From positions 14,513,001 through 14,577,000 of the forward strand of contig CM034126.1 of the NCBI GenBank assembly GCA_019914995.1: DNA of 64,000 bases, read 5' to 3'. Under the pieces are notes generated by a model, which saw only the letters and a list, made by a program, of their open reading frames with translations, searched no databases and was not told the DNA's origin. Below are positions 27,553 through 39,702 of this stretch, one piece after another. The translations under genes were made by a program, and so were the position numbers. Origin of the DNA: Acanthochlamys bracteata (Eukaryota; Streptophyta; Magnoliopsida; Pandanales; Velloziaceae). The stretch's first letter is position 1; each line of letters opens with the position of its first letter.

Positions 27553-28649
27553 TCAGGTTGCTCCGGCAAGTGGCGCGGGAGGCGGAGGTGGAGGTGGATC
27601 AAGATGATGACCTGAAGGACCAGGCCCGCCGATCTGTGGTGGCTTCTTGCGTTTCTTCTTCTCGTAGCTTATTCCTCTTGCCTTCGCCTGAGTCTCTCGG
27701 ACTTCCCGAAGGTAAAGCCGAACTGCGCGTGCTCCAAAAGGATTTGATTCAGGACGGCCTCCGTTTTCCTCGTAAGCTGCACGGAGACGACCGATAAGCG
27801 CATCCAACGAGCCCCACGCTTGACGAAGGGGGCACGGGCATGGCGCTGGCGGGTTCGGGTGCCCGAAGAACGGGCACAGAGGCGCGTGAACCTGCAAACA
27901 TGTTCAACAAGAAGTCATATACACAAACTGTTAACAAGGAGAAAGAAAGAAAGAAGAAAACTAATAAATTTCTGAATCATTCTAAGTTCACTACATATAT
28001 GGAAAAAAGATTGAACATATACATAGGTTTCAACCTAGTTCAACAAAATCATGCCGTTCAAAAAAAAAGGAAAAAGGAACTTTAGAAGAAAGGAATGCGA
28101 TCAGATTTTGTTTATAGTATAATTTCAAAAGCAAGAAGAAGAAGCAGAAGATAATATATTGAAGGATGTATATATCGATATAGTGGTCCCAATGAAATGA
28201 AAATGTATATAAATGAATGGAAGAATTAGCTAGGTAGATAGTTCACTTTCTTTTCAATCTGAAAAAAAAAAAGGAGAATATCATCAGCTAGATAGAGATA
28301 TAGCTAGAGAGACCTTAGTTTTGCCAAACTGATCCAAGTAGCGAAGGAATTCAAGAACATGAGCTCCGCTGCAGCGACCAAGAGATAGCGGCGGGCGGTG
28401 GTTCTTGAGATACTGACCAAATGTGTTCCAGTCGCGGCGTTTCTGCGATTCGTAGCGGCTCGGAGAAGGTGCACCGGAGGAGGAAGAAGACCCGCCGCCG
28501 ATTGAAGAAGTGACGGTTAATATCGAAGAGGAAGAGGAGGAAGATGAACTGCTGTATGGGTTTATAATGTTGTTGTGGAGATTGCCTGCTATACCGCCGC
28601 CGTTGTCAGAGAGGGGGCTTTCAGGGCTTGGAACGATATCCATGTCCAT
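27553..28649 (-). CDS. ALOG-domain protein (LIGHT-DEPENDENT SHORT HYPOCOTYLS family)
   Basis: A nuclear regulator of organ boundaries and growth. Two coding exons, 28649-28314 and 27891-27553, encode 224 residues. The N-terminus is Ser/Gly-rich with a ten-Ser run (residues 33-42). The ALOG domain covers about residues 64-190: [48 protein letters not shown], a Cys/His insert ([16 protein letters not shown]), then [20 protein letters not shown] and [17 protein letters not shown] basic nuclear-localisation stretch KKKRKK follows at 190-195, and the protein ends in a proline run. The fold derives from tyrosine-recombinase DNA-binding domains. The single coding intron after GKTK is the family position. 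Upstream, splice-like sites near 29172 and 28702 suggest an intron in the 5' leader. It resembles the LSH3/LSH4 group, but I do not assign a member. Confidence 0.93.
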
Positions 28650-31644
28650 TAATGTTGCTGAAAATTGGATTGCTTGATTGATTCTACCCGATAATCAGCT
28701 CCCTGAAAACAAAGAGAGAACAAATCAAAGAATGATGAATAATCAATGTATATATAGCTTAAGCGATTTAGTTTCTTAAGAGATTTGTGCTATTCAGTAA
28801 GGAATCAGAGCTACAACAAAGTTCATGATGTTGGTGTTTGATCAATACTTGCTTGTAAACTAGCTACCTAAACTAGAAGAAGATGAACAACAAGAAATAA
28901 AGAGGAGCAATTGGGGAAGATTTGTATGCTCTTCTTGGGTTGTAGAGTTGATGATCATGATACCGTGATGATTAATTACAGTTTGAACTTGTTGTTGAGA
29001 ATTGAGATCAATCTAGCAAGCTAGCTATGAAATGCTTCTCCTCTCACTAACATTTCTATGTAGTGTTTAAAAGTCAAAGATCATAACAACTTAAGAAGAT
29101 ATCAAAGAAAGAAAGAAAAAAAGATAACAAAATGTTGCAAACTAATTTCAACTTGTTGAACAGTGAAAAGCTTACCTAACTAGCTAATTAACTGATGAAT
29201 CTGGATATCTTTGATCTTGTTAGATTCTTCTTCTGTCTCCAGCTGCTTTGTCTTCTCAAGTGTGTTCTTTGTTCATCTGGTAGCTAACTGATCTTAATTA
29301 TCAAGAAGCTGGAGAAGCCAGCTAACAGTAGCTAGCTTAGCTTGTTCTTCTGATTCTGACGGAAAAAAACATAGAAGAGTAAAACAAACTTAATCAAATA
29401 AATTCTAATTGTAACAAGAACAACACGATGATACATGTGATATATTGCAGCAGAGGTTGAGATTGAGATTAAAAGAAACACCAAATTTTATCAGTGGAAG
29501 TGCGTCTAACGTGCAAAGACAGAAGACGCCGCAGAGAAAGCAGAAAGAGAGAAGGAGATCTCACTGATCATTTGCTCTTAATTTGTCTCTTTTGAAGATC
29601 TCCCTCATATATTATTGATCTTCTCCATATATATCGATTAGATAAGTAGTGCTCCTGTTCTTCAATAAACACACTAGCTAGATCTACTACAAAGATTGCT
29701 TCTTTCTTTCTTAATCGGAAAAAGAAAGATGAAGAGAAGAAAAAGAGAGCTATTAGGGCGAGCTAGGGCTTGGGTTTGATTTTGAAGAAGAGGAAGGAGG
29801 ACGGGAGATGGTGGGGGAGCAGGTGACTGCAGTGGAACGAGCGATGATTTGACAGGAAGAAAGAACGAAAGAAAGAAAAGGTACGTTATAGAGAGTTGAT
29901 TATTAAGGTGTGTATTAAATTACTTAAATTATAAATAAATTATATAAACAGCATTATTGAAAACAAATTTATGTTTAAATTATTTTTAGTATAAACTGAA
30001 ACTAAAACTTTTAACAAAACAAGAATAAAAAGAATGACCACCATTTTGGCCTTTACCTTTCATTACTGTGCTAGTTCTTACCTTGCACCTTTGTTTCCAA
30101 CAGATAATAATAAAGAAATGCACCTTCCAGAATACCCAGCGTCAATTTTTTTATTCAAATATGTTTATTTGTGAATTATACTTAAATGTTTCGAGCTTTA
30201 TTAATTATTTAATAATTTTGGAGAATCTTGCTTGCTCACAAGCAAGAAAGAAATAAAAGAAAAAAAGAGTCTCCATTCTTTTGCTACCTTAATAGTAGCA
30301 TGTCATGAAATTCGTATACAGTTTCAAATTATTTATATTAGCAATCTGAAACTATGGAAACTATGTACTTATACTTTTCATTTCTAATAATTTGTCATAG
30401 AGATCATAGTTATAAAAGAAGAAAAATGAAAAGGCTACAGAGCGATTATGTTATGAATTCAACTAAAGTTGCTATATACTTCTGTCCATATTTTGTAGAC
30501 GTTGATGAAAAATAAATTCAACAATCTATATTTCTAAGATAATTATTTTTCAAATGTTAACATTATCTTCCAATTGATTTTGATGTAATATTTAGAGATC
30601 ACAAAGGCACGTTCCATGTACGTCCCTGGCTACAACCGAAACTTGCATTTGTTGTTATGCATATAATTAAAGGATGGTTAAATAATATATTTTGAACATT
30701 TTAATAAACAAATTTAATTTTATTATATATATATATATATAGCACATACTATTAATTTTAGTTTAGAGCATGATGCACACGTTAATAAAATTATGAAAGT
30801 ATACTATTAATTTTAAAAAATAATTTTACTATTGAAAATAATTACAATAGAATGTCTTCTTTGTTTTACATTTCATTATAAAAACAATATGTAATATTTA
30901 CTATTTAAAAATGAATGACAGTGAAAAAGAGCACTAACGGACTCGACCATCGACCGTTGGATTAAGTTATCAATTGCTTAATTACTACGAAAACAAGAGT
31001 TTAGTTTATTGAAGATGGTGTCTTGTTCTTGCAGTGTTGCTATATCTTTGATTAATTAATCAAGATATTGTCTTTTTTCTTTATAGTACAATAAAAAATT
31101 TTAAAATAATTCTATAAGAATTGGAAACTAGACAAACTGATCAAATCAAACCCGGTAGCTAGTTGGTTAGCTAATTGATATCAAGGTTGGTGCGTTCCAT
31201 CAATTAACAACAATAAACACTCTTTTCTCGTAGGAGGAAGGGAAGAAAAAATCAATACTAATGGGGTAGCAAATTATTTTTTTTATTATTACATGTGTTT
31301 CTTCACTTGGTTTCTGTCTAAAATATTGATGAAAGATCTTTCACTTTTCAGTACAAGATTGTATTTTCATCAACTCTATGACTTTATCATGAATAATAAT
31401 ATTAATAATAAAGAACAATTTTATAATTCCTATGTAGAAATTTAAAAAGAAATGGATAGAACAACAAATGATGTACCGGAAAATCTTTCGGAAAATCATT
31501 GAAAAATTTAATCAAATCCAACAGGGGTATAGCAATTTGTGGTCGTTTAATTTTATTTTATGTCGATTCTTCATTTAAAAGTGCATCATTAACTTGTTGA
31601 AACCCATATTGATCATTGATTTAATAGAACATTTGCTAGCTCTG
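28650..31644. other. LSH leader, promoter and AT-rich intergenic stretch
   Basis: The first 1.2 kb should hold the LSH leader (with a possible intron about 28702-29177 on the minus strand) and promoter; it is rich in GAAAGA and CTAGCTAG-type runs. Beyond about 29.9 kb the sequence is AT-rich with short TA repeats (30722-30742) and no coding signal. Confidence 0.4.
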
Positions 31645-31652
31645 TAGCTGGT

Positions 31653-32165
31653 TAGAGGTAATAAATTTTGATTCGATTTAAAAATTCGATCCGAAAAAAT
31701 TAAATTCGGATCAATTTCGGATCGATCCGAAAATGATCCAAAATTTTGAAACGAGTTCAGATTGATCCGAAATTAATTTATTTAATCCGTATAGTTATTT
31801 ATATTGAATATATTACTTAATAATTAAAAAATAATAGTAAAAAATTTGAATTAATTTATATATATATATATTTTTATTTATCTTAATTTACTATTTTTAT
31901 TTAATATATAAATTTTGACAAAATTAATATTTTTTTAAATATATTATAATTAATAATTTATATATATTATTTAAAAAGTTAATATTTATAATTTTAATTT
32001 TAATAATTAAATAGATCGATCTGAATTTGATCCGATTATAAATAAATTGAGTTATAGTTGATAATTTTGACTTATATAAATAAAAAATTAGAATTAAATA
32101 ATTTTGATTCAATTATTATATGAGTCAATTTAAAATCTATTCAGAAATTTGAATTGCCACTCCTA
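31653..32165. mobile_element. hAT-type MITE with 8-bp target duplication
   Basis: The element is 513 bp. The right end, reverse-complemented, is TAGGAGTGGCAATTC, close to the common plant hAT MITE end TAGGGGTGGCAATTC; the left end is TAGAGGTAATAAATT. Flanks are TAGCTGGT (31645-31652) and TAGCTGGA (32166-32173), an 8-bp duplication with one mismatch. The interior has GATCCGAA-type repeats and long A/T runs but no coding sequence. Confidence 0.75.
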
Positions 32166-32173
32166 TAGCTGGA

Positions 32174-32749
32174 TTGGAAAATTTTTACGATTCCCTCCAG
32201 AGGCAGATGCAAAGAAGATCTGGTGGTCTATGAGTTTGCTTAACATTCCTCATAGCTGGGTTGATTTTTTTAATCCAAACAAAATGGTTTGGTTGAACTA
32301 CATCGTACAGGATATTATACTTTTTGGTGCAATAGATAACAATTTCGTCCAACTACAACGTGAACTCTTCTATGAATGGTATGGTTTTTAAATTTTTGCA
32401 AATTATCATACTTTTCTCTTATGATTCAAGTAAGGCAAGGGTCCGTAAGTCCAACCACAGCCAGCGGTTATTGCTATTCAGTTAGAATCATGTATAAAAT
32501 AATTAAGGAGAAGCTAACTCCTCTTTTAAGATTTGAAAATATTTGATTTGAAAAGAAAATTCATGAGAGTATAAAAATAAAAATATTATATGTATTGTTT
32601 ATCATATATGAGTTATTTATATTTTTTTATTTAAAAAATTATATCTGATCGATGTCGACGGCGCAATTGTCAGGCAACCTTTTGCTCATATAATGAAATA
32701 GTTGAATAATTAAAAAATGAGATGAGAAAGTTAGTAAAAACTATTTAGT
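32174..32749. other. Intergenic stretch beside the hAT MITE
   Basis: An 80-codon frame (32149-32391, +) runs from the MITE end into this stretch; its translation resembles no family I know. The rest is AT-rich with no feature seen. Confidence 0.35.
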
Positions 32750-33003
32750 CTGTGTTTAGAGTACATTTTTCAAAAAAAATGTTTTTTAATATTTTTTAAT
32801 AAATTTTGTATAATATTTTATAAAATATTATTTAAAAATTTAAAAAATATAAAAGAATTTATGCTATAATAATAAAATTTATATTACTTATTTTTAATAT
32901 TTAATTTTGACGTTAAAATATAAAATTTATTTCTTAAAATAGAAAAAATACTTAGGCAGGTAGGGTTAAAAAATATTTTTCAAAATTATATCCAAACATT
33001 CAT
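32750..33003. mobile_element. Probable AT-rich MITE
   Basis: The left end TGTGTTTAGAGTACATTTTT is loosely inverted against the right end, which reverse-complemented reads AATGTTTGGATATAATTTTG. The interior is A/T homopolymer runs like those at 18.6, 50.0 and 50.5 kb. No target duplication is clear. Confidence 0.45.
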
Positions 33004-33910
33004 TAATTCTTATTTGACAACAACCAAAGCCTATGCTCCGAACAGCTTCTAACAGTGAACTCTTTAAACATTAATCAAATATTAATAAGTAAAATACATA
33101 ATCAGAAAAAAATACTATTGTATTAATTTTTAAATAAAACTATTTGATAAACTAAACCTGCCTTTATAATTCTAACAATCTAAAAAAACTAATGTTTGAG
33201 AATGCTCATTAAAATATGTTTTTATATTTAAAAATCTTTATTACGAAATAAAAATTAAAAATTAAAAATAAACAACGCAAATAATCTCCTAAAACATATT
33301 CATGGTAGGGTAATCCTTCATATATATGTATAGTAGGCTATGATAATGTTATAGGCTTTTAACTTGTAGACAGGAACGTGATTGTCGTACAATCGCACCC
33401 GAGTGGTTTCAAGATGGCTCCTAACTAAGGTCCCTATCAATGTGGGACTCGAGTCATTTAATAGCAGCAACTTGATTTACATCTACTGTTGTTATAACTG
33501 TCGCTATTATATAGATTTTGACCGCCTGATTAACGTACGATAATCGGAATCAGAATCGAACTACCCCACATATAAAGATTTGTTTATTTCTATCGCGAAT
33601 AATTTTTTCAGACTTCATATTAACTATTTCAAATAAGCTTTATATTTTATTTTTAATAGATTAATTTTTTTTAAAACTTACTTTTTTTTTTGTTTACTAA
33701 ACGTTTCCAAAGGAAATATAGAGATTGGAACGACTGCTGATCTTGAGAGGCGAACACGTTTTTGCAACGTTATCATAATACTGTAAGTCCGAAGAAATGG
33801 GCTTCTTGTGAGATTTGGAGGGACACTTACAGGCCCAAATGGCTGATGCCAAAATTAAAAAAATAATAACTCGCACAATAACAGTTTCCATAAAATCATA
33901 TGCATTCGTA

Positions 33911-34074
33911 GAGTGTGTTTTTTTAATCAAAAAACTCACTTTTTTTTACTTTTAATATCTCATTTTCAAACACAAAAGAATATAAAGATTCACTTTCAAC
34001 TCACTTTCAATTTCAACAACACTAGTTTAACAATTTATTTTTAAAAAACTCACTTCTAAAATAAAAAACGCACC
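33911..34074. mobile_element. MITE of the AACTCACTTC-repeat family
   Basis: The left end GAGTGTGTTTTTTTAATC and the reversed right end AAGGTGCGTTTTTTATTTT form an inverted repeat. Inside, AAACTCACTT motifs recur, as in the element at 22753. It is 164 bp and non-coding. Confidence 0.55.
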
Positions 34075-34127
34075 TTAATACTATAGAAAAATCGAATATT
34101 CTCCAATCGGAACAATTTTTATGTATA

Positions 34128-34349
34128 GAGTGTGTTTACCTACTATTCAAATTTCACTTTTTTCAACTCATTTTTAATAATAAATAAAAATTTTAAATAA
34201 AAGTTTTCTATCAAAAAATATTTTTCAAAATTTTAATTTAAAATTTACTATTAATGCAAAATTAATATATAAATTTATATTTTATTAAATTTTTTTAATT
34301 TTTTAAATTCATTTTAAAAAAATTGAGTTTATTTCAAGATAAACACATT
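34128..34349. mobile_element. Short MITE
   Basis: The left end GAGTGTGTTTACC matches the reversed right end GAATGTGTTTATC. The interior is AT-rich and non-coding. It lies only about 50 bp from the MITE ending at 34074. Confidence 0.55.
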
Positions 34350-34544
34350 CATAATCCCTCAAGCATTTCCTTTCCCATAGCCATTAACAAACATCTGATT
34401 AACAGCTAGCTGCAGAGAAAAAATAAATGGGACAACGTAATAAGTAAACTAGATTTCAAGTGTGATCTGGGAAGTATTTACTTATAATAATATGTTAATA
34501 TCACCATAATTCATCCCAGTGTGTAGTGAACATCTGTTGTAGTC

Positions 34545-34795
34545 TAGGCATATTAGCCTACTGATTGGGTAGTACAGAGCTTCTTCTGGTTCTCGGATAG
34601 CTTCCTTTAGTGAGGGCACTGCCCAGTGTTGTTCTTTACTGTTCTTGCTGAACGCCACCAATCGTGGAGATACCTCCATTCTCATAGACATGGATATGGG
34701 ATTTGCACCGAAATAAGGTTGCCCATGGTTCCAGATGGCACAAAACATTGTTGCCTCCTTTCGCATTACCTTCGCCATCTCAGCCTCAAAAGGTT
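34545..34795 (-). pseudogene. L-threonine aldolase gene fragment (relic)
   Basis: Read in two frames on the minus strand, the piece follows plant threonine aldolase, the PLP enzyme that cleaves threonine to glycine and acetaldehyde. The order is EAEMAKVMRKEA, FVPSGTMGNLISV, HIHVYENGGISTIGGV, RTVKNN, then AIREPEEALYYPISRLICLD. Each stretch lines up with the remembered family sequence (for example FVPSGTMGNL, YENGGISTIGGV and RTVKNN). The segment that should lie between GNLISV and HIHVYEN is missing, frames change at least twice, and nothing of the PLP-lysine half is found. It covers perhaps a quarter of the enzyme. Conservation of motifs across frames makes chance unlikely. Confidence 0.7.
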
Positions 34796-34799
34796 ATCC

Positions 34800-35651
34800 A
34801 TGCAAGATGTATCCAGATCATATAAAAAACATTCCAAGGGAAATTTTCAATTAAAGAGAGAGCCCTCTTGGTTATACATAGAGACAAAAAAAAAAAGCAA
34901 TAGAGATTTCACCATAATTTTCTTTACTTTCTTCGGTGGGTTCGAACTTGTTGCAATTTCATTGACCACACTCAGAACTGAAGTGGAGCTCTTTGTTAAT
35001 ATGCAAATTTTTGTTTATTATATACTATTTTTTGCATAGTTTTTTATTCAATACAAAAGGTTTGATATTTCAATTAGATGGAGATGATTCATTCCAACGT
35101 CTGCGAATCATGAAAACTTTTGACCTGCTGATGGATGTGAGATAAAATACTTATATAAAACCCCTGTCCAAGTTAGTGGAAATAAAATACAAGCAATCTA
35201 ATTCCAGAATTGAAGTTCCTGAAAGCCGCAAGAAGATATCAGTGCAGGTTCTTTGACGGACACTTCCCAAGCTAAAAATATCTATCACAGCACCAGACAT
35301 TCGGGCAAATAACATTGTCACCAACACTTAAAATCTCACTTACAGGTGCTTTTTCAAGTATTGGAATGAAAAATATACATATAAAATTTCCTCCTTGTAC
35401 AAGTTACGATAACTGCTGATATAGGGCTAGCAAACTTCATATATTACGTTATGGTAGCTGCTGATATAGAGCTAGCAATATATATTACCTATCCATTGGT
35501 CCATAAATGACCATTTCTTTCTACAATCTGAAGCAACAATCCTCATCCGTGCTTCTGCATACAACACACTCACAGTACTTCATTCCCTACTGAAGATAGG
35601 TGCAAGAATTTACAAAACATCCAAACATGATAAATAACAAGCTCCACAGTC
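34800..35651. other. Intergenic stretch and 3' flank of the XBAT35-like gene
   Basis: Nothing recognisable except probable 3' UTR of the minus-strand gene that ends at 35652. A 137-codon frame at 34626-35039 is the antisense shadow of the threonine-aldolase relic run on into AT-rich sequence. Confidence 0.4.
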
Positions 35652-38600
35652 TCAAACGGCATAGATCTTCACAACCTGATCTATCTTGGTCCGACAAACT
35701 GGGCATCCCCATCCCTTTTCTTTGATCTCATTCAGACAAGACATACAGCCAGCCATATGACCACATGGAATGCATGCACCCTCTACCGGAGCATCTAAAC
35801 ATATCGCACAAGAACCAGAAACTTCATTATTTTCTTTGATTCTGCTGCTCGGGGGCTTGTTCTCTAAGGAAGATGCAGTCAGATTGACCGGACTAGAATC
35901 TATTGAAGGGTAGTGAATTGGCATATCATACAAGGCCTCTTCAGAAATTGGTGGGGCCGATGGAGGTGCAGCTGCAGGAGGAGCTGGCACTGATGCCACT
36001 TCTTGAGTTGGTGTAGTAGAATTTGTCTGGCTTCCTTCAGGTGCTGTGGGATCTAGTACGTCCCATCCACTATAGGTGCTAGTTTCCGAAGTTTGAGACT
36101 CTTTTGAACAGCCCCAACCATTAGTCCTAATAGGTGGTTGAGGTACATCCCATCCATTGAATGTCCCTTGTGTGCCGCTATTGGACGGCTGAACTCCTGC
36201 AGTTCCCCAACCATTATGGGTGGCATTAGACGGAGGGTTTCCCCATCCGCTTGAGCCACTGTTTACATGAGTACTTGACTGGACATCAGAAAGAGGCGCT
36301 CCTTCTGCCATGGCAGACTGAATAGAGGCTCTAAGAGCCATTGCAAGCACTTCATCTTCTTTGCAAGAGGTGGATGAAGCTGTTGATGGTCCTGAGGTTG
36401 CTGTGTGTGTCTGTATTTGTGTTGACATGGGAGCACTCGCTGCAAATTCCTGAGTGTGCTGCAAATGCAAAAGTATGAACTGTCAATTCATTCAAGTCAA
36501 AGGCAAAAAAGAGAAATTCAATACAAGCTTCATCATGGAAATTAGAATGTACAAGAAGAGAAAAAATGAAGTACCTGAGATGCTCCTTTACAAGCATTGT
36601 AAAACCTTTGCAATTGTTGCTTGTCACCTTCATCTGCAGAGAAAAACTTGCATTCTGTGGAAAAAGGAGATAAATGAGTGAACTGAATGCCATATACAGT
36701 GTATGAACCTAAGATGAGCTAAATGATTGGACAGAATGCCATGTCTATATCCACTTAAAACATGTCCAATTAGGGAAAAGAACCATATCATATGTTTGGT
36801 GCCCACTAACTCTTGCTTACGATCAGGCAACATAATGCAACATCAATCCACAATTCTTTCTTGATCAGCTTAAGCGGCCATCTGGGTCTCCACCAAACCG
36901 TGATCTGTCTTTGGTTCACCTTCTAGATTTTTATTTAAGAAGTCATTTTGGTCTTCCAAGTTCCAACTGCTGCACTGAAAACTAGCGACAATTTTGCCAA
37001 TGTGGATGAGCTATTACCATACAGTGGTCTACTATTTATAGGAGAACTGACAGCTGATCTAAACATTGTATTTACAGAAGAAACGATGTTCCATATAATT
37101 GGTTGTCTATTTATTACCGTTCTTTGTGTTCACAACCTACTGCAGTAACAATCTTTTTCCCGTATTTTCTGTTTTTCCTACTTGTACCTTTCCTCTTAAG
37201 GAGCATTTTAATATACATTAAAAGAACCACATAATAATGATGACAAAATGAATGCCTTGATTTCCTAGCAAAGCAATAAGAATGCAGATTCACAATTAAA
37301 TGAAAGCTATTCCTTATCTTACTAATACAATTAAGTAAGACATTGAAGTGAATTATTTTGATAGGGTACATACTTCTGGTTTTATCCATGATGATCACAG
37401 AAGGGTCTGTCAGGCTAAAGTTTGGTTCTTCAATCTGAACCTTCCAGAGGGCAAAAACTGCAGTCGGCTTGGCAGTCTGGTTAACAGCAAAAGCTATTCA
37501 GTATAATCAGAGTTAGAAAACAACAGCAGTAAATATTGCAATCACCAGAAACCCCTGCAACAAGACACCAAAAGGTAAATTCCAATTATACCTGCAGATC
37601 AGGATATATGGCAAGTTTAAACTTGCTAGGGTTTGTAGGATTACGTGGATCATATGGCACGACCACAGCCCATCTGAAAGGACAAAAATAAGAGAGGATA
37701 ATAAGCAGCAAACTTAAAGCTACATGCAAACCATCTATGCAACTCTTAATTTGATATTTTGTAGTTTCAATCTCTTATCATGAAATATAGAAACCTACAT
37801 CTTTCTTGTAACCAGCTTCTTTGCAAAAGGTTCCAGAAAGCTTGGCCCATATAGTTCCCGGAGCCAACCAGAGAAAAGGCAAATGCGGCTCTGCAGAAAA
37901 GTTGGGAAAATTTACAATGACCACAAGCATATATATAGTTTTCACATCGTTAAAGAAGATAAAACAAAGTTAAGATGTAATGTAGTTCAAAATACAAATG
38001 TGAGTTTAGTTAAAAGAATGCGATCTTGCTCATATATCTTATGGATAAAAATTGGGTATCCCTCCTAAAGTCCCTCTTGGATAATTTACCATCCATCTTC
38101 AAACCGTCCCAAGGAGTTGCATAAGCCAGTCCATACCATACACCAAGAAAAAAGGCGACCATAAGAGACTCTTTGAGGTACTCACAGTAGTACCGTATCT
38201 TTATCTAGTTCTAATCATCTAATATCAAAACTTAGGCTTCTCGGATCATCTTTACTCTCTCCCTTCATCACTTACAAGCGAACATATCTGCTTTAAATCA
38301 TGCCTAATAACAAGTGTACAATTTAATCAAACAAACTACAACACAGTAAAAAACAGATTGTGCCGCATGTACCAATTAAAGCCTAAATGCTTATGACTAT
38401 TACAACAAATATCAAGCGGAATTATTTCGAGAAATCTCCTAGCTTCTAGTTTTTATTGCACCCAGCTTATTTATTTATTAGTTGTTCTCTAACATTAACC
38501 ACAGAGGGCGAAAAAGTGCAGAGATTTCTAAGAGACCAATAAGCACGTAATTCATTGCATTACAGTCACCTAAAAGAAAAGTAGTACATCAAAGCTACCT

Positions 38601-39702
38601 CAATTGTGCGGACAACACCATGGTGCCCCTTATCTCTAGCTAATTCAAGGGCCGTTTGGCAGTCGTCATTCATCAGAAAGGGGTTCGCTGAAACTCACAC
38701 AAGGATGAAAAAAGTCAGTCTACAAGCTACATCACATAACAGCAGAACTAATCAAGAAAACATGAGATGTACCTCCATGAGTAAGAAGTAGATTAACTGT
38801 CTGGTCAAGGCCTTTTTTAGCAGCATGATGTAATGGAGTTCCGTTAAGAGAGCCTACATTAGAAAAATAAACATCATAATAAGTATGCAAATAAGTTACC
38901 AGTGTTAAAAACACAGTCAATCTTCAGTGATTTGAGGCACTTAAATAAGAATTAAATTATTCAAATAAAGAACAAATCTGAAATAGGTTATAACACCACA
39001 AACAGAAGACATCATAGAACCAGGACTTCCCTTGAGACTATAAGATTTCTTGCAGCTGGCTCTAATGCTACGAGCTTACCAGGAAAGTGATAGTGCTCAT
39101 GATATCTGCTATGGAAATAATTAAGATGACACGATAATAAAACGTGATTTGGTTTTCCATGCAGCACACAAATTCCATCTCATAAAAAAATATCAACAAC
39201 AAATTGTCAACTCATAAAAAACTTCATAAACCGACCCCATGGTGTATCCACACAGCCAAGAAGCATGTTTACAAAATAAACTCTATACTTTAACACATAA
39301 ACATAACCAATCAATGTGTACCAATTACTAGAAGCAAAGATGACGAAATGCAAATATCATAAAAGGGCGCACCAATTTTTCCTTCTAGGCCTCTTACCAG
39401 GGCGGTAAGCATTGACATTTGCACCAAGATCAATCAATGTCTTTGCAACTAGCAGAAGGTCTTCTCGCATGCAAGCCAGAATCAGCGGTGTCCTCCCTTC
39501 ATTGTCAATCCACTGCATAGATTACAAATCACTGTAAACCATTATATCACAGTAATCAAAACTCTTATGGTAAAATCATAAAGAACAGGAATTGACTAAC
39601 TTCAAGGCCGGCGCCCTCGCGGTGAAGGGATTTAATCCCTTCGATATTTCCGTAGTTGACTTGCTGGTAGAGAAGCTGGTCTTTGGATTGACGAATCCCC
39701 AT
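35652..39702 (-). CDS. XBAT35: RING/ankyrin E3 ubiquitin ligase (XBAT34/35 type)
   Basis: Nine exons give 516 residues: 39702-39601, 39512-39398, 38853-38773, 38687-38599, 37890-37799, 37673-37592, 37476-37374, 36654-36575 and 36458-35652; every junction keeps phase. The N-terminus MGIRQSK looks like a myristoylation site. Ankyrin-like repeats follow (WIDNEGRTPLILACMRED, NGTPLHHAAKKGLDQTVNLL, TALELARDKGHHGVVRTIE). The middle has LWKVQIEEPNFSLTDPSVII, then a ubiquitin-interacting-motif-like helix (EDEVLAMALRASIQSA, about residues 283-298), a Trp-Gly-rich linker with repeated NGWG/GWD, and a C-terminal C3HC4 RING at about 465-504 (CAICLD, CIPCGH, CPVC). Known members act in ethylene and cell-death signalling. 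The gene name is by architecture. It is somewhat longer than the Arabidopsis protein because of the linker. Confidence 0.88.

Noticed and set aside
27546-27797. Plus-strand open frame over the LSH 3' exon
   Set aside because: It is antisense to the conserved ALOG coding exon and has no homology of its own.
32149-32391. 80-codon open frame next to the hAT MITE
   Set aside because: The first codons lie inside the MITE and the rest matches nothing known; it is probably a chance frame in AT-rich DNA.
33370-33560. TRIM/LTR-like block with AATGTGGGACTC
   Set aside because: One short motif common in plant LTRs, with no paired end or duplication nearby.
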